From the NCBI RefSeq assembly GCF_000006405.1, contig NW_003206478.1, forward strand, positions 120,329-157,560: 37,232 bases of DNA. The letters run 5' to 3'. The notes beneath the pieces were generated by a model, which did no database searches, was not told where the DNA came from, and worked only from the letters and a program-made list of their open reading frames with translations. Shown piece after piece: positions 7,316-18,581 of the stretch. Position 1 is the first letter of the stretch. Every line of letters starts with the position of its first letter. Source of the stretch: Perkinsus marinus ATCC 50983 (taxonomy: Eukaryota; Perkinsozoa; Perkinsida; Perkinsidae). Made by a program: the position numbers and the translations under genes.

Positions 7316-9102
7316 ATGGTCCCTGGAGGGGAGGGCGTCACCATCAGTCACAGCGCCGGCTTCGTATCTCTGCCGTCTTTGCCTCCCCATCCAGCGACTT
7401 GCATGCGGTGTAACGCGTCTTGGGAACTGCGACAACAGAAGACCGGTTTTATGAAGAAGACTGTCCTTCCGGTGAGCGAAGTATGAGGTCACTATCAGTG
7501 TTGACAGGTTCGTTCAGGTTTTGCGGTGTACCCGAGATAAGACGCGGAATCACGACCTCTGGCTTTACGACGGCAACTGGGTGTCTCGGTGGCAGAAACG
7601 CCGAAAATTGGGAGGAAAGGAGAAAACGCTGATTGAAGAAGCGGTGAGTTTTCGTGACGTTTTATTAGTTTGGGGTTGATTATCACTGTAGATTGCCAAT
7701 GGGGAAATACCCCCGATTTTACCAAAGCGTCCAAAACCAGTCTCGGCGATTCCTACAGGCCCAGATGGGAAGGAGCGACTCGACGGCCTCCTCACGATCA
7801 AACCGAAACAGAAATTCGCCAACAGATTGTGTCTGTTGCTCGCTGATAAGACGACTCGATGCAAAGAGTGAGAGCTGCTCTTTTTTGCGTTTTTTATCGG
7901 ATTTTTTTCTCTAGTTGCGACTTTTGGCTTCGCGGCGTGAAAGTGAAGCCGGACCACGACGGCAACGTCATCCATCAGGGGAAGACGTGGTGCCACTTGC
8001 ACGACAAAAGTCGGAAAATTGGAGATACCCTTCGGAAATACCGTTGTTCTGGTAAGGGGATTTTTCCACTCTGTTTTGGTCAATATTCCCTTCAGAAACC
8101 GGAGAGCGTTTGATCGTTTGCCGCAACCCGTGTGGAACGTGCTTCTGGGCTGGCCTGTCGTCCGCGCCGGAAAAATACAGCACTGTTCCTCAACACGGTA
8201 GCAGATCTAGTCGCTCGAGTCGAGCGTCAGTTGACGTAGAGGGAGGGGAAGTGTCCATGGAGCAGGGAGTGATCGACCGGCACTTCGCCCCGTTCACGAT
8301 GTATGAGGAGAGCCCTGCATTGCGAGGGGTGAAGTCCTCGAGAAATGTTCATGATGAAGATGCAGCTGAGGGTAGCGCGGCATCACTTGGGTGTATTTTA
8401 TGTGTGTGTTCTTAGACTCGACCGGGGGACTGAAGTTGCAACGCACGACCGAAGCAGGCTTCTCCTTTGACCGTTTGTATAAGGAGCAGCTGCCGTCGGA
8501 ACCCTCACTGAAGTGGGAGCCTCATCAGGTGAGCTGGGAGGATCTGCTGTGTCTACTATAGTAGTGGACCTACTAGGGCATAGTGTGGAGAGAGTGGACC
8601 TACTTCGTATCTTTAGACTTCGAACCTACTTAGTATCTTTTGAGTTTGAACCTACTTAGTATCTTTTGAGTTTGAACCTACTTTGTATCTGGACAGTTTG
8701 AACTTACTCCGTATCTTTGGAGGTTGAACCTAAGATACGTTCGGATGGATTTCACAACTGCCATGTATTCCCATTTTCACTCGGACTACCCTCGTTCAGA
8801 GTCACGGCCCCCCTAGCATGCTAAATCACTACGGATCTCTCGTCCCCGACGGCCTGGCCGCTGTTGGCGATCAAAGCCCTCGCAGCAGCATATTTAGAGT
8901 AGGGGTTAGACCTATCTCTCTACATTGTGTATCACATTCATCAGATTGATACCCCGGGCGGGTGTAGCACGCCTTCTTTCCCGAGCGACGCGTCACCGAA
9001 GCCCTCGTCTAACACGACCAAAGACCCCGTTAGTGAGTCGAAGAATCTCACATGTTTCTTTGACTTTTTTCTCCTCAGGAGCGTTCGAGGACATCATCCT
9101 AA
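7316..9102 (+). CDS. Duplicated Cys/Trp-module protein, probably zinc-binding
   Basis: Nine exons keep frame: 7316-7471, 7518-7643, 7692-7867, 7915-8051, 8096-8371, 8416-8528, 8800-8898, 8945-9028 and 9079-9102, giving about 396 residues. The start is the first ATG after a strong acceptor at 7178 (CCCTTTCTTAG). An open stretch from 7179 to 7315 may be 5' UTR or extra N-terminus. Two modules repeat: TCMRCNASW with LLTIKSKQ before it and GNWVSRWQKRRKLG after it, then TRCKDCDFWL with LLTIKPKQ before it and KTWCHLHDKSRKIG after it. A CRNPCGTCFWAG segment follows. The paired CxxC motifs suggest zinc ribbons, but I recognise no named family. The C-terminal third is Ser/Pro-rich and likely disordered. 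It lies head-to-head with the kinase gene. Confidence 0.8.
8594..8738 (+). repeat. 26-bp tandem repeat inside an intron
   Basis: Five to six units of GAACCTACTTAGTATCTTTT followed by GAGTTT, with the outer units diverged. It fills the 271-nt intron 8529-8799 of the Cys/Trp gene and ends in ACCTAAGATACG. Confidence 0.85.
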
Positions 9103-10647
9103 ACGGCAGCTCTTGAGAGTTCTATAATTCCTATAAAGGATTGCACAGTGCATGAGAGGGCCGAGCTCCTGATGTCTGCAGTTGTGATGCTGAACGTTGT
9201 CCTGTTGAGTTCAGAACGTCCCTGGCATAAAGTGGTTTCTACTGAAGCTTCCACGCTATAGAATCGCATGATATCGGCACAGAGGGAAGTTATTATATAC
9301 ACACCAAAACAACACAACTAATCTTAGAAACTTTTTTGGACGATATTCACTCGGGAATAACTCGGACCATAATCAGTACTCTACTTTCATTATACTCATT
9401 GCAAAAGCGGTTATGTGTATCGTCCTATTACTAGGCCTTCTCGGAGAAGGGGCGGAGCTCGGCATCCGGGTTCGATTCCCATGCCTGGCGTTTTTCTGCC
9501 AAAATATGTTTTTTGCACGGAAATCTACATAGTCCGGGCGGAACCCTAATTTCGTATCTTTTCTAGTATCCCCAGAGCGAGAGCTATCGAATGGTGTATA
9601 GCATGTGATCATAACCTCTCTAGATCGAGCTGGATAATTTGTACGCACGCACGCACGCACGCACAAAGTGTTAGTAAAGTGAGAGAATACGCTCCGCTCG
9701 CTCCGCAACTGGTCATATGATATGTGCCTGCAGCAACCTTCAAGCAGAGGCAAACACATGTTAACACTAGGAAATTAATTATGAACGGTTACCTGGTAGG
9801 CTCCCTTGGTCTTGTCAGGATTAGATAACTCAATAAGAGTTATCAACAAGTGGTTCTTAACTGAAGGTCAAAACAGTATCACGAAGTATACGCTAGGCTA
9901 GCAAGGGAGACAAGTATCACAAGAATTCGAGATTAACATTACCACACACAGAGGTTGGAGTTATTACGCAATAAAGTCCACACTGTGGTCTCCACAGGGC
10001 GCTGCTGTCAGTAGATGTTAGTAGTAATACTGTACACTCCTCGTATCATAATCGTAAACTCGCACTTCGTGAGAACTACTCCCGACTTTTCGATGGAAAT
10101 TTTGCACCATCTGGATAGTAAGAGTATATATGTTAAATAGCAGGTGTGTAAAAGAAATTCCCGATAGATGAGGTTATGTCATATATTCGCTCTCCTCAGG
10201 GTAGTACCTCATGACGCTAGCTATGTTACAAGTGTCAGAATGTGCGTTTGCTTCCCACGGATAAGCTCAGAACTTTCACTCATATTGGTTTACTCTCCAC
10301 TCAGGACGAAAATCAGGCGGTTTTTTCTCTACCTCCTGCCACACTGATTAATCAAGATACATCATGATTCTGTCGAGGCAATTATCCAACTTTGTAGATT
10401 ATGAAAAACTGTTGATCGATTATCATATCATGAGGCACTTCCTCATAAATTTCTTGCTTATAACTGTGCAAACGCAACCTCAAGTTGAAATCAAGTAATG
10501 AAGTTTACTTCATACTTTCATGTTAAAACCTCGTCGACTTAAAACGCTCAGAAAAATAGTAGTAGGTCCGAGAGTGCTCGACACCCATATGGAATTATAT
10601 ATTGTCCACATATCAACTCAGTGACTTGAAGGACTCGCGCATGCTCG
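9103..10647. other. Intergenic region, no gene seen
   Basis: About 1.5 kb between two convergent genes. It holds a short ACGC microsatellite at 9645-9664 and a tRNA-like T-arm near 9468. Open frames here are short and show no codon or motif support. Confidence 0.6.
9445..9497 (+). repeat. tRNA 3'-end-like relic followed by a T run
   Basis: GCATCCGGGTTCGATTCCCA, then TGCCTGGCGTTTTT. This has the B-box, 3' stem-like and T-run order seen in the kinase introns, but no matching 5' half, so it is not called as a tRNA gene. Confidence 0.5.
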
Positions 10648-12373
10648 TTATGGCAGGGAGATCTCCGACAGTTGCCAGTCCCTCAGCTTCTGAGGTCTAC
10701 TCAAGGTCGGTAGACGCAGTGTGGGGAGAGACAAGCCTCGGGTGCGATAGAAACGCCACCTAAAAACAACGATAATGACACGTGCTGTGTGCCTCTAACT
10801 TACAGGAAGAGGCATCCAATTACGACGATTGCCACCATCAGAATGATTGCGATGACAAGTCCGCCATTGCCGCCCGATTCACTGTCACTCGAAGTCGTCT
10901 CTCCCTGACGCCAAGCATGCAAGTAATTGACCATCGCTACTTACCGATCGTGTATCTTCTTCAGGTTGACCTTTCCCCTTTAGATCGTCGAACCCCGCTT
11001 TGTACTCGCCGGGGATTGAACCGTTACTAGCCTTTCCAACATCAGGTGTCGCAACAGCCTCCGTTGTCGTCGCAATAGTCGACGTAGAAGACGCCTCGAA
11101 GGGCCGAGTCGTAGACGAAGGACATATGCATCTACTCGTGGTCAATGCACCAGTACTAGTCGAGGAAGTTCCAGTGGTTGAGTTATCTGCGAAGACAACC
11201 GCGCTAGGCAGAGTAGCCGCTTCGGTGCTCCTGGTAGTCGAAGTAGAGCGCATCATGGTACTCGTACGAGCTGGGGTAGTAGTCGAAGACGTGCTTGTCT
11301 GTGTGGTTTCAGTAGTAGAAGTAGTCGTGGTAGTTGTAGTGGTAGTTGTAGTGGTAGTTGTAGTGGTAGTTGTAGTAGTAGTGGTAGTAGTAGGATACTT
11401 CAATTCCACCCACTCGTCCCACGAAACTTGACGGGGCGTTATCATAATCGTCTCATTAGGACATGGCCTAAAAACAACAGCAAGACATTATAATTCGTCC
11501 TGCAACGTAAACTGACCTCATCTTCAGAGTTGTATCGTGCGGAGACGTTCTATAAAAGCCCGGCATACACCAACAAGTTTGATAGCCCGCGAACCAGTTG
11601 TAGGTACACCAGGCGGGAGGACTTTCCGTGGGATACACTACGAGGAGAACACTCTAGTAGTAACCCACAGAATGCCTTACATCGAGCTCTGTGATAGATA
11701 GGGTTCTCCGCTGGGCAGTCAGATTGTAACGATGGACCATGAGGAGGAAGCAACACCGCCTTAGGAGCCTTCTCATAGCATCTGAACCAAAATGACTTCA
11801 ACTCGCCCAAAAGCTACACTAGAAGCCCTACAGCCAATCACGGTTCTTCCTTCCATGATCGTTTCCCTTATCGTTCGGGTCGAGAATACAATCTGGAAGG
11901 CTCGTCAGCGACTCTCAAGCGGAATCCATCTTACTGTATTTCGTAGGAGAGTCTTCGTAGCCTCTATCATCTTGGTGCTTCTCATGTAAACGTACACATA
12001 ACCTGAAATAGATCAATCTTGGCATCTCAATTGGAATCTAAACCTTGCATGAGATGACCTAATGGAAGACGTTCTATACGTACTCTCTGATCTCCTTCTT
12101 CTGAGCCCCGTAAGCAACCGCGTCCTTCCACTTCCCGTTGCATTTAAGCTTGCCCTTCTCCATCTTGCCTCTGCCGTTAGTGTAAATCTCCCACTTGAAG
12201 TCTTTGACTTCGGATTGGATTTTCGAATGCCCTAGAGAGAAAGCTCAACAACACCTTATGGAATACACATAGAGCTTACATTTAGACGTATAGTCCTTCG
12301 GCAGAATAGTGCGGCCTAAAACCGACGGCGAAAGTAGCAGGAATACTGTTGCGACGATCGGGAAGACAGCCAT
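10648..12373 (-). CDS. Mucin-like type I membrane protein
   Basis: Nine exons keep frame: 12373-12280, 12231-12084, 12002-11935, 11892-11832, 11781-11681, 11637-11517, 11467-10945, 10904-10804 and 10759-10648, giving about 442 residues. A signal peptide (MAVFPIVATVFLLLSPSVLG) leads into a Cys-containing ectodomain of about 180 residues (KLKCNGKWK, KYNCILDPNDKG, WLCYEKAP, AWCTYNWFAGYQTCWC, MRPCPNET). Then comes a Thr/Ser-rich stalk that starts as a pure Thr run coded by a microsatellite. One membrane span (GLVIAIILMVAIVVIGCLFL) follows, then a basic cytoplasmic tail (WRFYRTRG...). The stalk should carry dense O-glycans at the cell surface. The ectodomain family is not recognised. All introns are 37-92 nt. 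Confidence 0.88.
11334..11398 (-). repeat. GTAGTGGTAGTT microsatellite coding poly-Thr
   Basis: On the plus strand GTAGTGGTAGTT repeats about five times and grades into further GTAGTAGTGGTAG. On the coding strand it encodes the Thr run that opens the mucin stalk. Length variation here would change stalk length without breaking frame. Confidence 0.85.
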
Positions 12374-12480
12374 TGTTGAGTAATACACGTAATAGAGCGT
12401 CTGAAGAGATGCTCAGAGCATTGCGCCCAGCAGTTAGTAGTAAACACCATCTTCGTCCTTGAATGTGGCGAGTACTGCGC

Positions 12481-12550
12481 GACCGTTTCGCATGGATGCT
12501 GATGAAACGGTCCTCTGCAGATGAAACGGTCGCGTGCAGATGAAACGGTC
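12481..12550 (+). promoter_or_regulatory. Three GATGAAACGGTC repeats upstream of the mucin-like gene
   Basis: GATGAAACGGTC occurs at 12501, 12520 and 12539, exactly 19 bp apart, and GACCGTTTC lies inverted at 12481. The cluster is 108-177 bp upstream of the start codon at 12373, where a repeated transcription-factor site could act. The function is inferred from position only. Confidence 0.45.
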
Positions 12551-12556
12551 GAATGC

Positions 12557-14579
12557 GATTCCGTTACGTTGCAGGAAGCCTGCACGTTCCACCCCCGATC
12601 ATATCATGGAAGAATTATCAATCTCCCGAACTCCGGCGCAACCCTCACGCCGCGTCAGTTAGAACGCGTTTATATCACGAGCTCGACCACTCCATTTCCG
12701 TCGTTTCAATCCCTCCCAATGTGTGTGATGAACTCAGCAGAAAGAGCCGTACGCGATCTGACTGACACCAGCTGAATCCAGTCGATTCACCTCCACAAAA
12801 CGCCCTGGGGAATGTGAGATATATATTGTTCATCAATGCACACAAGACTAGATATACCGATTTACGTTTTTACCGATTTACAACACCCGTCATACTGTCA
12901 GCATGGCAAGGAAGCCTAGTAACCATATCAGATATTACAAATATTATAGATATTTGCAATATCGTAAGAATTTATGGATTATCCAAGGAGTATTTTCTGT
13001 TCCGGATGACCCCTCGATGGAAGATGCCGGTTCCCCGTAATATTCAATCGTCCGCCTATTCGACGTAGCAGCACAATCTTAGTAAGCTCAATCTAAAAGT
13101 CGAGTTTTGGTGATAGAAAAAATATTGTTTCAAACACTTTGTAGAGGGAACACTTTGAATCCTATAATGAAGTATTGCGTTCAGTTTCTGTGTAAGTTGT
13201 CTCCTTGGCTATTGCTCCGTGTCGCAGTGCATATCTTAGCCTAGCGTCAAGTAATCCTACTATTGATCATATAGATAGATAAGCTCTTCCTATGAGTCCT
13301 CTAGTTGTGGCGTTCCCTCAATGGGAGATAAGGAAGGCGTACCGACCCTCAACACTTGCTTAGCCGTACCGAGTTTATAATGTACGAATAGTGCAATAAC
13401 AAGTTGTCATCAACAACCACTGCTTGTGCGATACAACTTACTTATAACATACATGAGAGGGATCATAGTCAGTTAGTGCCAACGGCGTTGTGACGACTCT
13501 GTGATGACACTTTTCTTGCTAGGCTAGGCTTTCTCAAATTTGATACCATTATGACGGTTTTTCAATATCCTTTGAGTCAACGAAACACCGTCTGATCTCA
13601 CGTAGAACGTAAGATTAATAACAGCTTAAAAAGTCTAGGGAAGTTCAATCGTAGCAGACTAGCATACTAGCTTGACGCTAGATACACAGCTACATCACAA
13701 TTATAAGACAACTATGGACTCCATAGTATGGAGGACAATCTTTTGTGTCATCGAGTGACTACAACATTCTAACTACTCATTATCAAGATCCGCTGAAACC
13801 AGCACACCATTTGCAGTATCAACACAATTGGCCAACCCATTTGCGCTCTCCCACTATTCAGCTGTCTCACTACTCAGCTAAGCTGTGATTTTACTGCTAA
13901 TACATCCTAAGCTATTCTCCTACATAATACACATATCCTCCCTGTTGAGCTGATATCCCACATTGTAGTGGGACGACACCATCGAGCGAGCTCTAAAAGA
14001 CCCACATGCGAAAGTTGGTGGTCGGGACAGTGAGGCGGACAGCTGGTTGGTTGTCTTGTTGGTGATGATAATATACAGAAGTGAGCGAAGTTACCATCGA
14101 CACACTCACCAGCGAACAAGATGATTCCGACCGGATTGATATTGTTGGAAAACTAGAGCACAAGGATAGATAGGACTCAGCCGTTTCATACACATCACCA
14201 TTTATATTAGGCATGAGAAAGCAGAGCAAGGAAGGAGAAAATCGCAGGGCTTCTCGATAGAGTATAAGGAACTGATATAACCAGCTTTCCGACGACGACG
14301 ACGACGACCCCAACGTATATCAACAGTAACTATACGGTTGTCGGTCTCATTAGCCTCAATACTAGTCGATGTCGGGCAGAGAATAGGTTGGGGAGTCCGG
14401 TAGGCCTGACGATATTCGACCAACACAACCTTACTAAAATTAACTCAGAAATCCGAATAACAATTATTGATCGTATAACCGCTGTCTGCTACAGAATAAG
14501 ATACCAAATCATGCAAACGAGGATCTCGATCAACTCCATTAATAGACCTTTTCCAAAGCTGCGTTGTCACAATATTTCC
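12557..14579. other. Intergenic region, no supported gene
   Basis: About 2 kb with no frame that combines length, splice sites and protein-like composition. A minus-strand frame at 14202-14426 has a GACGAC-coded Arg run and was not accepted. Confidence 0.5.
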
Positions 14580-17312
14580 TCAAACATGCGCCTCTTCACG
14601 AACAGTAGCTTCCTCGAAAATCGCTTCTCCGTTACCATTGGGAGCTCCTTCGTCATCATCACTGTCAGTGGTCTCAGCCATAATGGCATCAACTGATGAA
14701 AGACAAACCAATTAAAAAATCCCATAGTTTTTCTGAAATCTATGAAATTCCAAAATCCGCAATTTCGAACGGTTTTCTCTCCAGAAAAATCCTAAATTCC
14801 TAAAGCTCACGAGAAAAACTGCTCGTTATTTATCCCAATCAGTCAAATATTTTTGTCTAATACCACACCTTCGAAACATCTTACTCGTGACTCGCTCTAC
14901 CACGGTTAACACAGGAGCTCCACCGGCTTGCCCTTCAGCCTCAGCAACCCCAGGACCATCCGATTTAGCTTCACCGCTAGGTTCTGATAAAGACCTCTAC
15001 AATAGACGGCTCATTTACCACCAATTTCAAGGCTTTTCAAAATTTCTGGAGAATTCTAAAATTTTCCCAAAGTTTTACCAACGTTCATCTCAGAAGATGT
15101 CTCCTTCGTCTGAGCCTCACCACCTAAGATACAAAACTTGTCCCATGAGCCTTTCCCAAATGAAGGTAGTCACCTTCCACCGCTTCTTTGGAAGACTCCG
15201 AAGCTTTATCTACTCCTTTCCTCGACGGCGCCGATCTACTGCTCCTCGGTACTATCAAATGAGCTTGTTTCTGTCTGCACTGTCTGCATTGTAAAAAGCG
15301 CACGCCCATCCGATCGATCCGTACATCAACCTTCACTACTCTAATTCCGAAGGCTCGACGCCCGTCAGGTTCGCGATGGGTTCCCAGGTGTTCTCAGCCG
15401 GGGGATAATCCTTCCATTTTACCAGGAATTCTTCTTCTGAGAAAATTCGCAAACCTTACTCATCGCTCCGCTAGGGAATTAGCACACATATATTTTTTCC
15501 AAATTTTCCATGCATAAAACCAGCTAACATCCACTAAATTCTCGATACTAAAAAATTAATCGTTCATAACGGCTGCGGGTCCGATTTCTGACACATGCAT
15601 TTTCCGCTCGCGAACAGTTACGGAGCTCCTACCAATATACGACATGAGAGTATTTCATTATTTTCCGCGGAAAACGAACTATGCTGTTCCGAAAGCTTTG
15701 AAAGCTCCACTAGTTTAACTATAGAGAATTGATTTGGACGAACGCACGCACTGACAAGGCATGAAGTACCAGTGGAGTTTCACCCTAGTGATATGAAAAA
15801 CACTAGTGAAAAACGTATTTCACGACTACTGCGTAGCGCGAATCTCGCGTTTTTCACAGAGTATTACGCCACTTCACGTGAAACGGGTGAAACTCCAGTA
15901 TATGATCAGCTCGCTCCGATGTAATCCAAAAACGTCCGATCACTCCCCATATTATTTTTGTCATAAAATGTGACCAAAACACGCAAAATGCAGGATTTTT
16001 TTTTGGAAAAGCGTAAAAAATAATTTTTCCTCCCTAATTTTTTTCCCAATAAACTCCTCTACACACTCCTTTTACTACTTTTTCCAACGATACGAACGTC
16101 CAACAGACATTCCACTTCGTATTCCGCATCCTCATCCTCGTCAGCGTCCTCATCTGCCAAATCTTGCGCCTCCGCTTTTCTAGCCGCGTTGTTGCGATAT
16201 ATGTAGTTCTTACGATAATTCCTGATAGTGTAAGACACCAAATGTAATATTTCCAGACCTCGAAAATATCTTACTTCAGTTTACTAATAGCAGTCTGATT
16301 TCCAGCAACGTTGTCAAGACGTATCCACCAATTCTCCAGCGGACCAGCACTGCCGATTTTCCCAGTTATAAGATACTCTTCTTCACGGTCACCGACGCGA
16401 TAATCGCTCACAGTGTGTACCGTTTTAACCGCGATTTCCTTCGACAAAAGCGGGAAATTCGCTTTGGCGTCGCTTGGTGGTGGCGAAGTCACCGACTGAA
16501 AAATGCGATAATAATATAACTTCTACATACTATGACGATCATATTTGAACCAACGTTTAATAATCATATCAATTTAGACAAACTTCTCTCTTAATACCCA
16601 CATTTTTATCATCTCTTGCTGTTTCCTCTGTAGCCGTCCTTTTCGGCGGATTGGCTTCGGTCGGGGTGGTGAGCCCGCGACGTTTCTTGGGCGAGATCTT
16701 CTTCTCCTCACCTATCTCGAATCACGGACGCTTGAGGCAAAATGAATAGGGCAAAAAGCACTACGTTGCTTTTCTCCCTTCTCCTTGGCCGCTTTCGCCC
16801 GTTGAGATGCACACGTGCCGAGGAACCACTTGGAGGCTTCAATGTACGCCTAAAATCGTCACCGCGCCACAAAATTACACCTCGGTGAAGAAAATATCAT
16901 AAATAGATCGCTTGTGATGTGAGATGCAAAATAAGTAATCGGTGAATCAGCGGTTGTCTTCCACAGAGAGAAAAATTCGAATGCCAATAAAATCGGTTTT
17001 CGATATTTTCTGCAAATAATCGTAGACTCGGAAATCTTCACCCCGACGTACTACCTGCTCAAAAGGATATTTAGGCACGCTGATGCCAGCAAGAGCTCCG
17101 CCCAACTGCTCTTCAACAACGGGAGTTTCAGCAACTTTGTTGGGGAGGGGAAAGATGTTGATCGTATTTCCGAACTTCGCAATCCATTCGTTCGAGTCGA
17201 AGTCGAAGGTAACCCCAACAGCCAGCTGAAAAGCATCTTTCACACGCTGCGGGACCTAAGATACTCCCACTACCTGAGCGATATCGTCGACGCGCTCTCT
17301 GAAGGAAGCCAT
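14580..17312 (-). CDS. Tandem chromodomain nuclear protein
   Basis: Eleven exons keep frame: 17312-17274, 17246-17055 (or from 17255), 16849-16765, 16711-16602, 16495-16275, 16221-16079, 15436-15340, 15283-15174, 15123-15079, 14983-14885 and 14692-14580, giving about 417-420 residues. The N-terminal segment (FDFDSNEWIAKFGNTINIFP) is unrecognised. A basic stretch, KKISPKKRRGL...PPKRT, should act as a nuclear signal. A degenerate chromo-like unit follows (EEEYLITGKIG, ENWWIRLDNV). After an acidic linker comes a clear chromodomain: EYEVECLLDVRIVGK, then EEFLVKWKDYPPAENTWEPI. The aromatic positions Y, W and W for methyl-lysine binding are present in the second domain. The tail is acidic and Ala/Ser-rich (TTDSDDDEGAPNG). 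The likely role is histone-mark reading in chromatin. Confidence 0.88.
15774..15896. mobile_element. Family B miniature inverted-repeat element in chromodomain intron
   Basis: 123 bp with perfect 12-bp ends, GGAGTTTCACCC and GGGTGAAACTCC. The inside contains ATGAAAAACACTAGTGAAAA and TTTTTCACAGAGTATTACGC. It lies inside the 642-nt intron that splits the second chromodomain. The coding capacity is nil, so it would move in trans if at all. Confidence 0.8.
17247..17273 (-). other. Ultra-short intron (18 or 27 nt)
   Basis: The first two chromodomain exons are separated by GTAGTGGGAGTATCTTAG, which contains an in-frame stop, followed by GTCCCGCAG. Removal of either 18 or 27 nt restores frame. An alternative is that translation starts downstream after leader trans-splicing at the TATCTTAG acceptor. 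Confidence 0.5.
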
Positions 17313-18580
17313 CAGGAGTTAACAAGAGAAGACGAAGGGAGAAACCCTGTTACACGCATACGCAACTCCAAAGTAGATCTGGCAACTTGTTGTTGTACTC
17401 CATCGGGTGAGCATAGTTACAGATGAGTGACGCCGCCACCCATCTGTAATGGTCCCGAATATGACCATTCCAGTTTAACATACGATCGCTCATCGCAATA
17501 TCTAAGACTTGTAGTCAACAAACTGTTGAAGCTTCAGCCTGAAACATTACTTATGCGGTTCCGCGAGCGTCTGGACTGTTGTCCATGCGTTCCAAAGCAT
17601 GGTGAGCAGAGTGTCCAGGACCCAAACCCAAACCAGACTCGGTTGACTTCTCATACCGCCTCTCACGAACCTTACGAGAGGCATAAACCCTGACCTTAGC
17701 AATCCTAGACACGGATATAGGATCGTCAGTTTAATATCCACCATAGTATTAGAGTTCTTACCACTCCTAGTCAATACCAAAAATAACCTATTGAACTCAA
17801 TATCTGTCGCTTGACAAATACCATATACTACCCCTCAGCTATTGATGGAAGCGTAGCCACTAGCGGGTATACAATGATGAAACCGTATACCTTAGACCCT
17901 GTGCTCCAAGGGAAAATTCAGAGAATCAACTTCAGAACCAACCTTAAAACCTAACGCGTGGGGCGCCTGCGTTCACGCAGGAATAATATACAACACGCAT
18001 ACACGGACCACGATTCGCACAAAGCAATATAACAGCCGTAGCACAGTAGAACCGTAACAAAATGATATCATACTAACGGTATGGCATGATCTTAGTTAGC
18101 AGGGCTCCGTACTCTGCGCTGAACCGCACATACTCCCCGGAAGACTGAATATAAAAATTTGCCTGAGAAAAACTAAGCTCCTCGAATGAGAGATTATATT
18201 ATTTTGTGTTTGTGAATCACAAACAAAAATTGTACAACGAGATTCACTCATCCTTGGCATCGATGGACATAACCTCACGAGCGAGCAATTAACCCTACTA
18301 AGTTGGCCTTACCCAGAACGGTATCATCCACGGCCGACATACTTCATTGACGCCAGGGAATCCCTCAACAACTTGAGTATTCGAGTGCCCACACGATCGG
18401 AGAGTCCGATCAATCTTCTAGGATCGCCTTTCACATGTTGAAATCAATTCTGAAACCGGCGATAAGGGGTCGGGAACTCAGTTGTGTACGCGTATATACG
18501 ACAATTCACGTCATCATTGGGCGGAGCGAAGCGGCGCATGTTCTCAACTTTGATAAACTGGAGAGAACCCAAGTTTCCTC
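17313..18580. other. Intergenic region, no gene seen
   Basis: The stretch between the chromodomain start and the TRAPP upstream repeats. Short frames only. No repeat family recognised elsewhere in the window. Confidence 0.5.
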
Positions 18581-18581
18581 T

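Noticed and set aside
8594-8738. CRISPR-like array
   Set aside because: Units are adjacent without spacers, in an intron of a eukaryotic gene. It is a simple tandem repeat.
9400-9497. A working tRNA gene
   Set aside because: A T-arm and T-run are present, but no matching 5' acceptor strand, D-arm or anticodon arm can be drawn.
9373-9759. 128-residue minus-strand frame
   Set aside because: It covers the tRNA-like relic and an ACGC microsatellite, with no protein family pattern.
11000-11431. 143-residue plus-strand frame with a long Val run
   Set aside because: It is the complement of the Thr microsatellite in the mucin-like gene, whose nine exons keep frame.
14202-14426. Minus-strand frame with an Arg run downstream of the chromodomain gene
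   Set aside because: The Arg run is a short GAC/GTC microsatellite. The chromodomain gene already ends in frame at 14580, and no convincing splice junction links the two.
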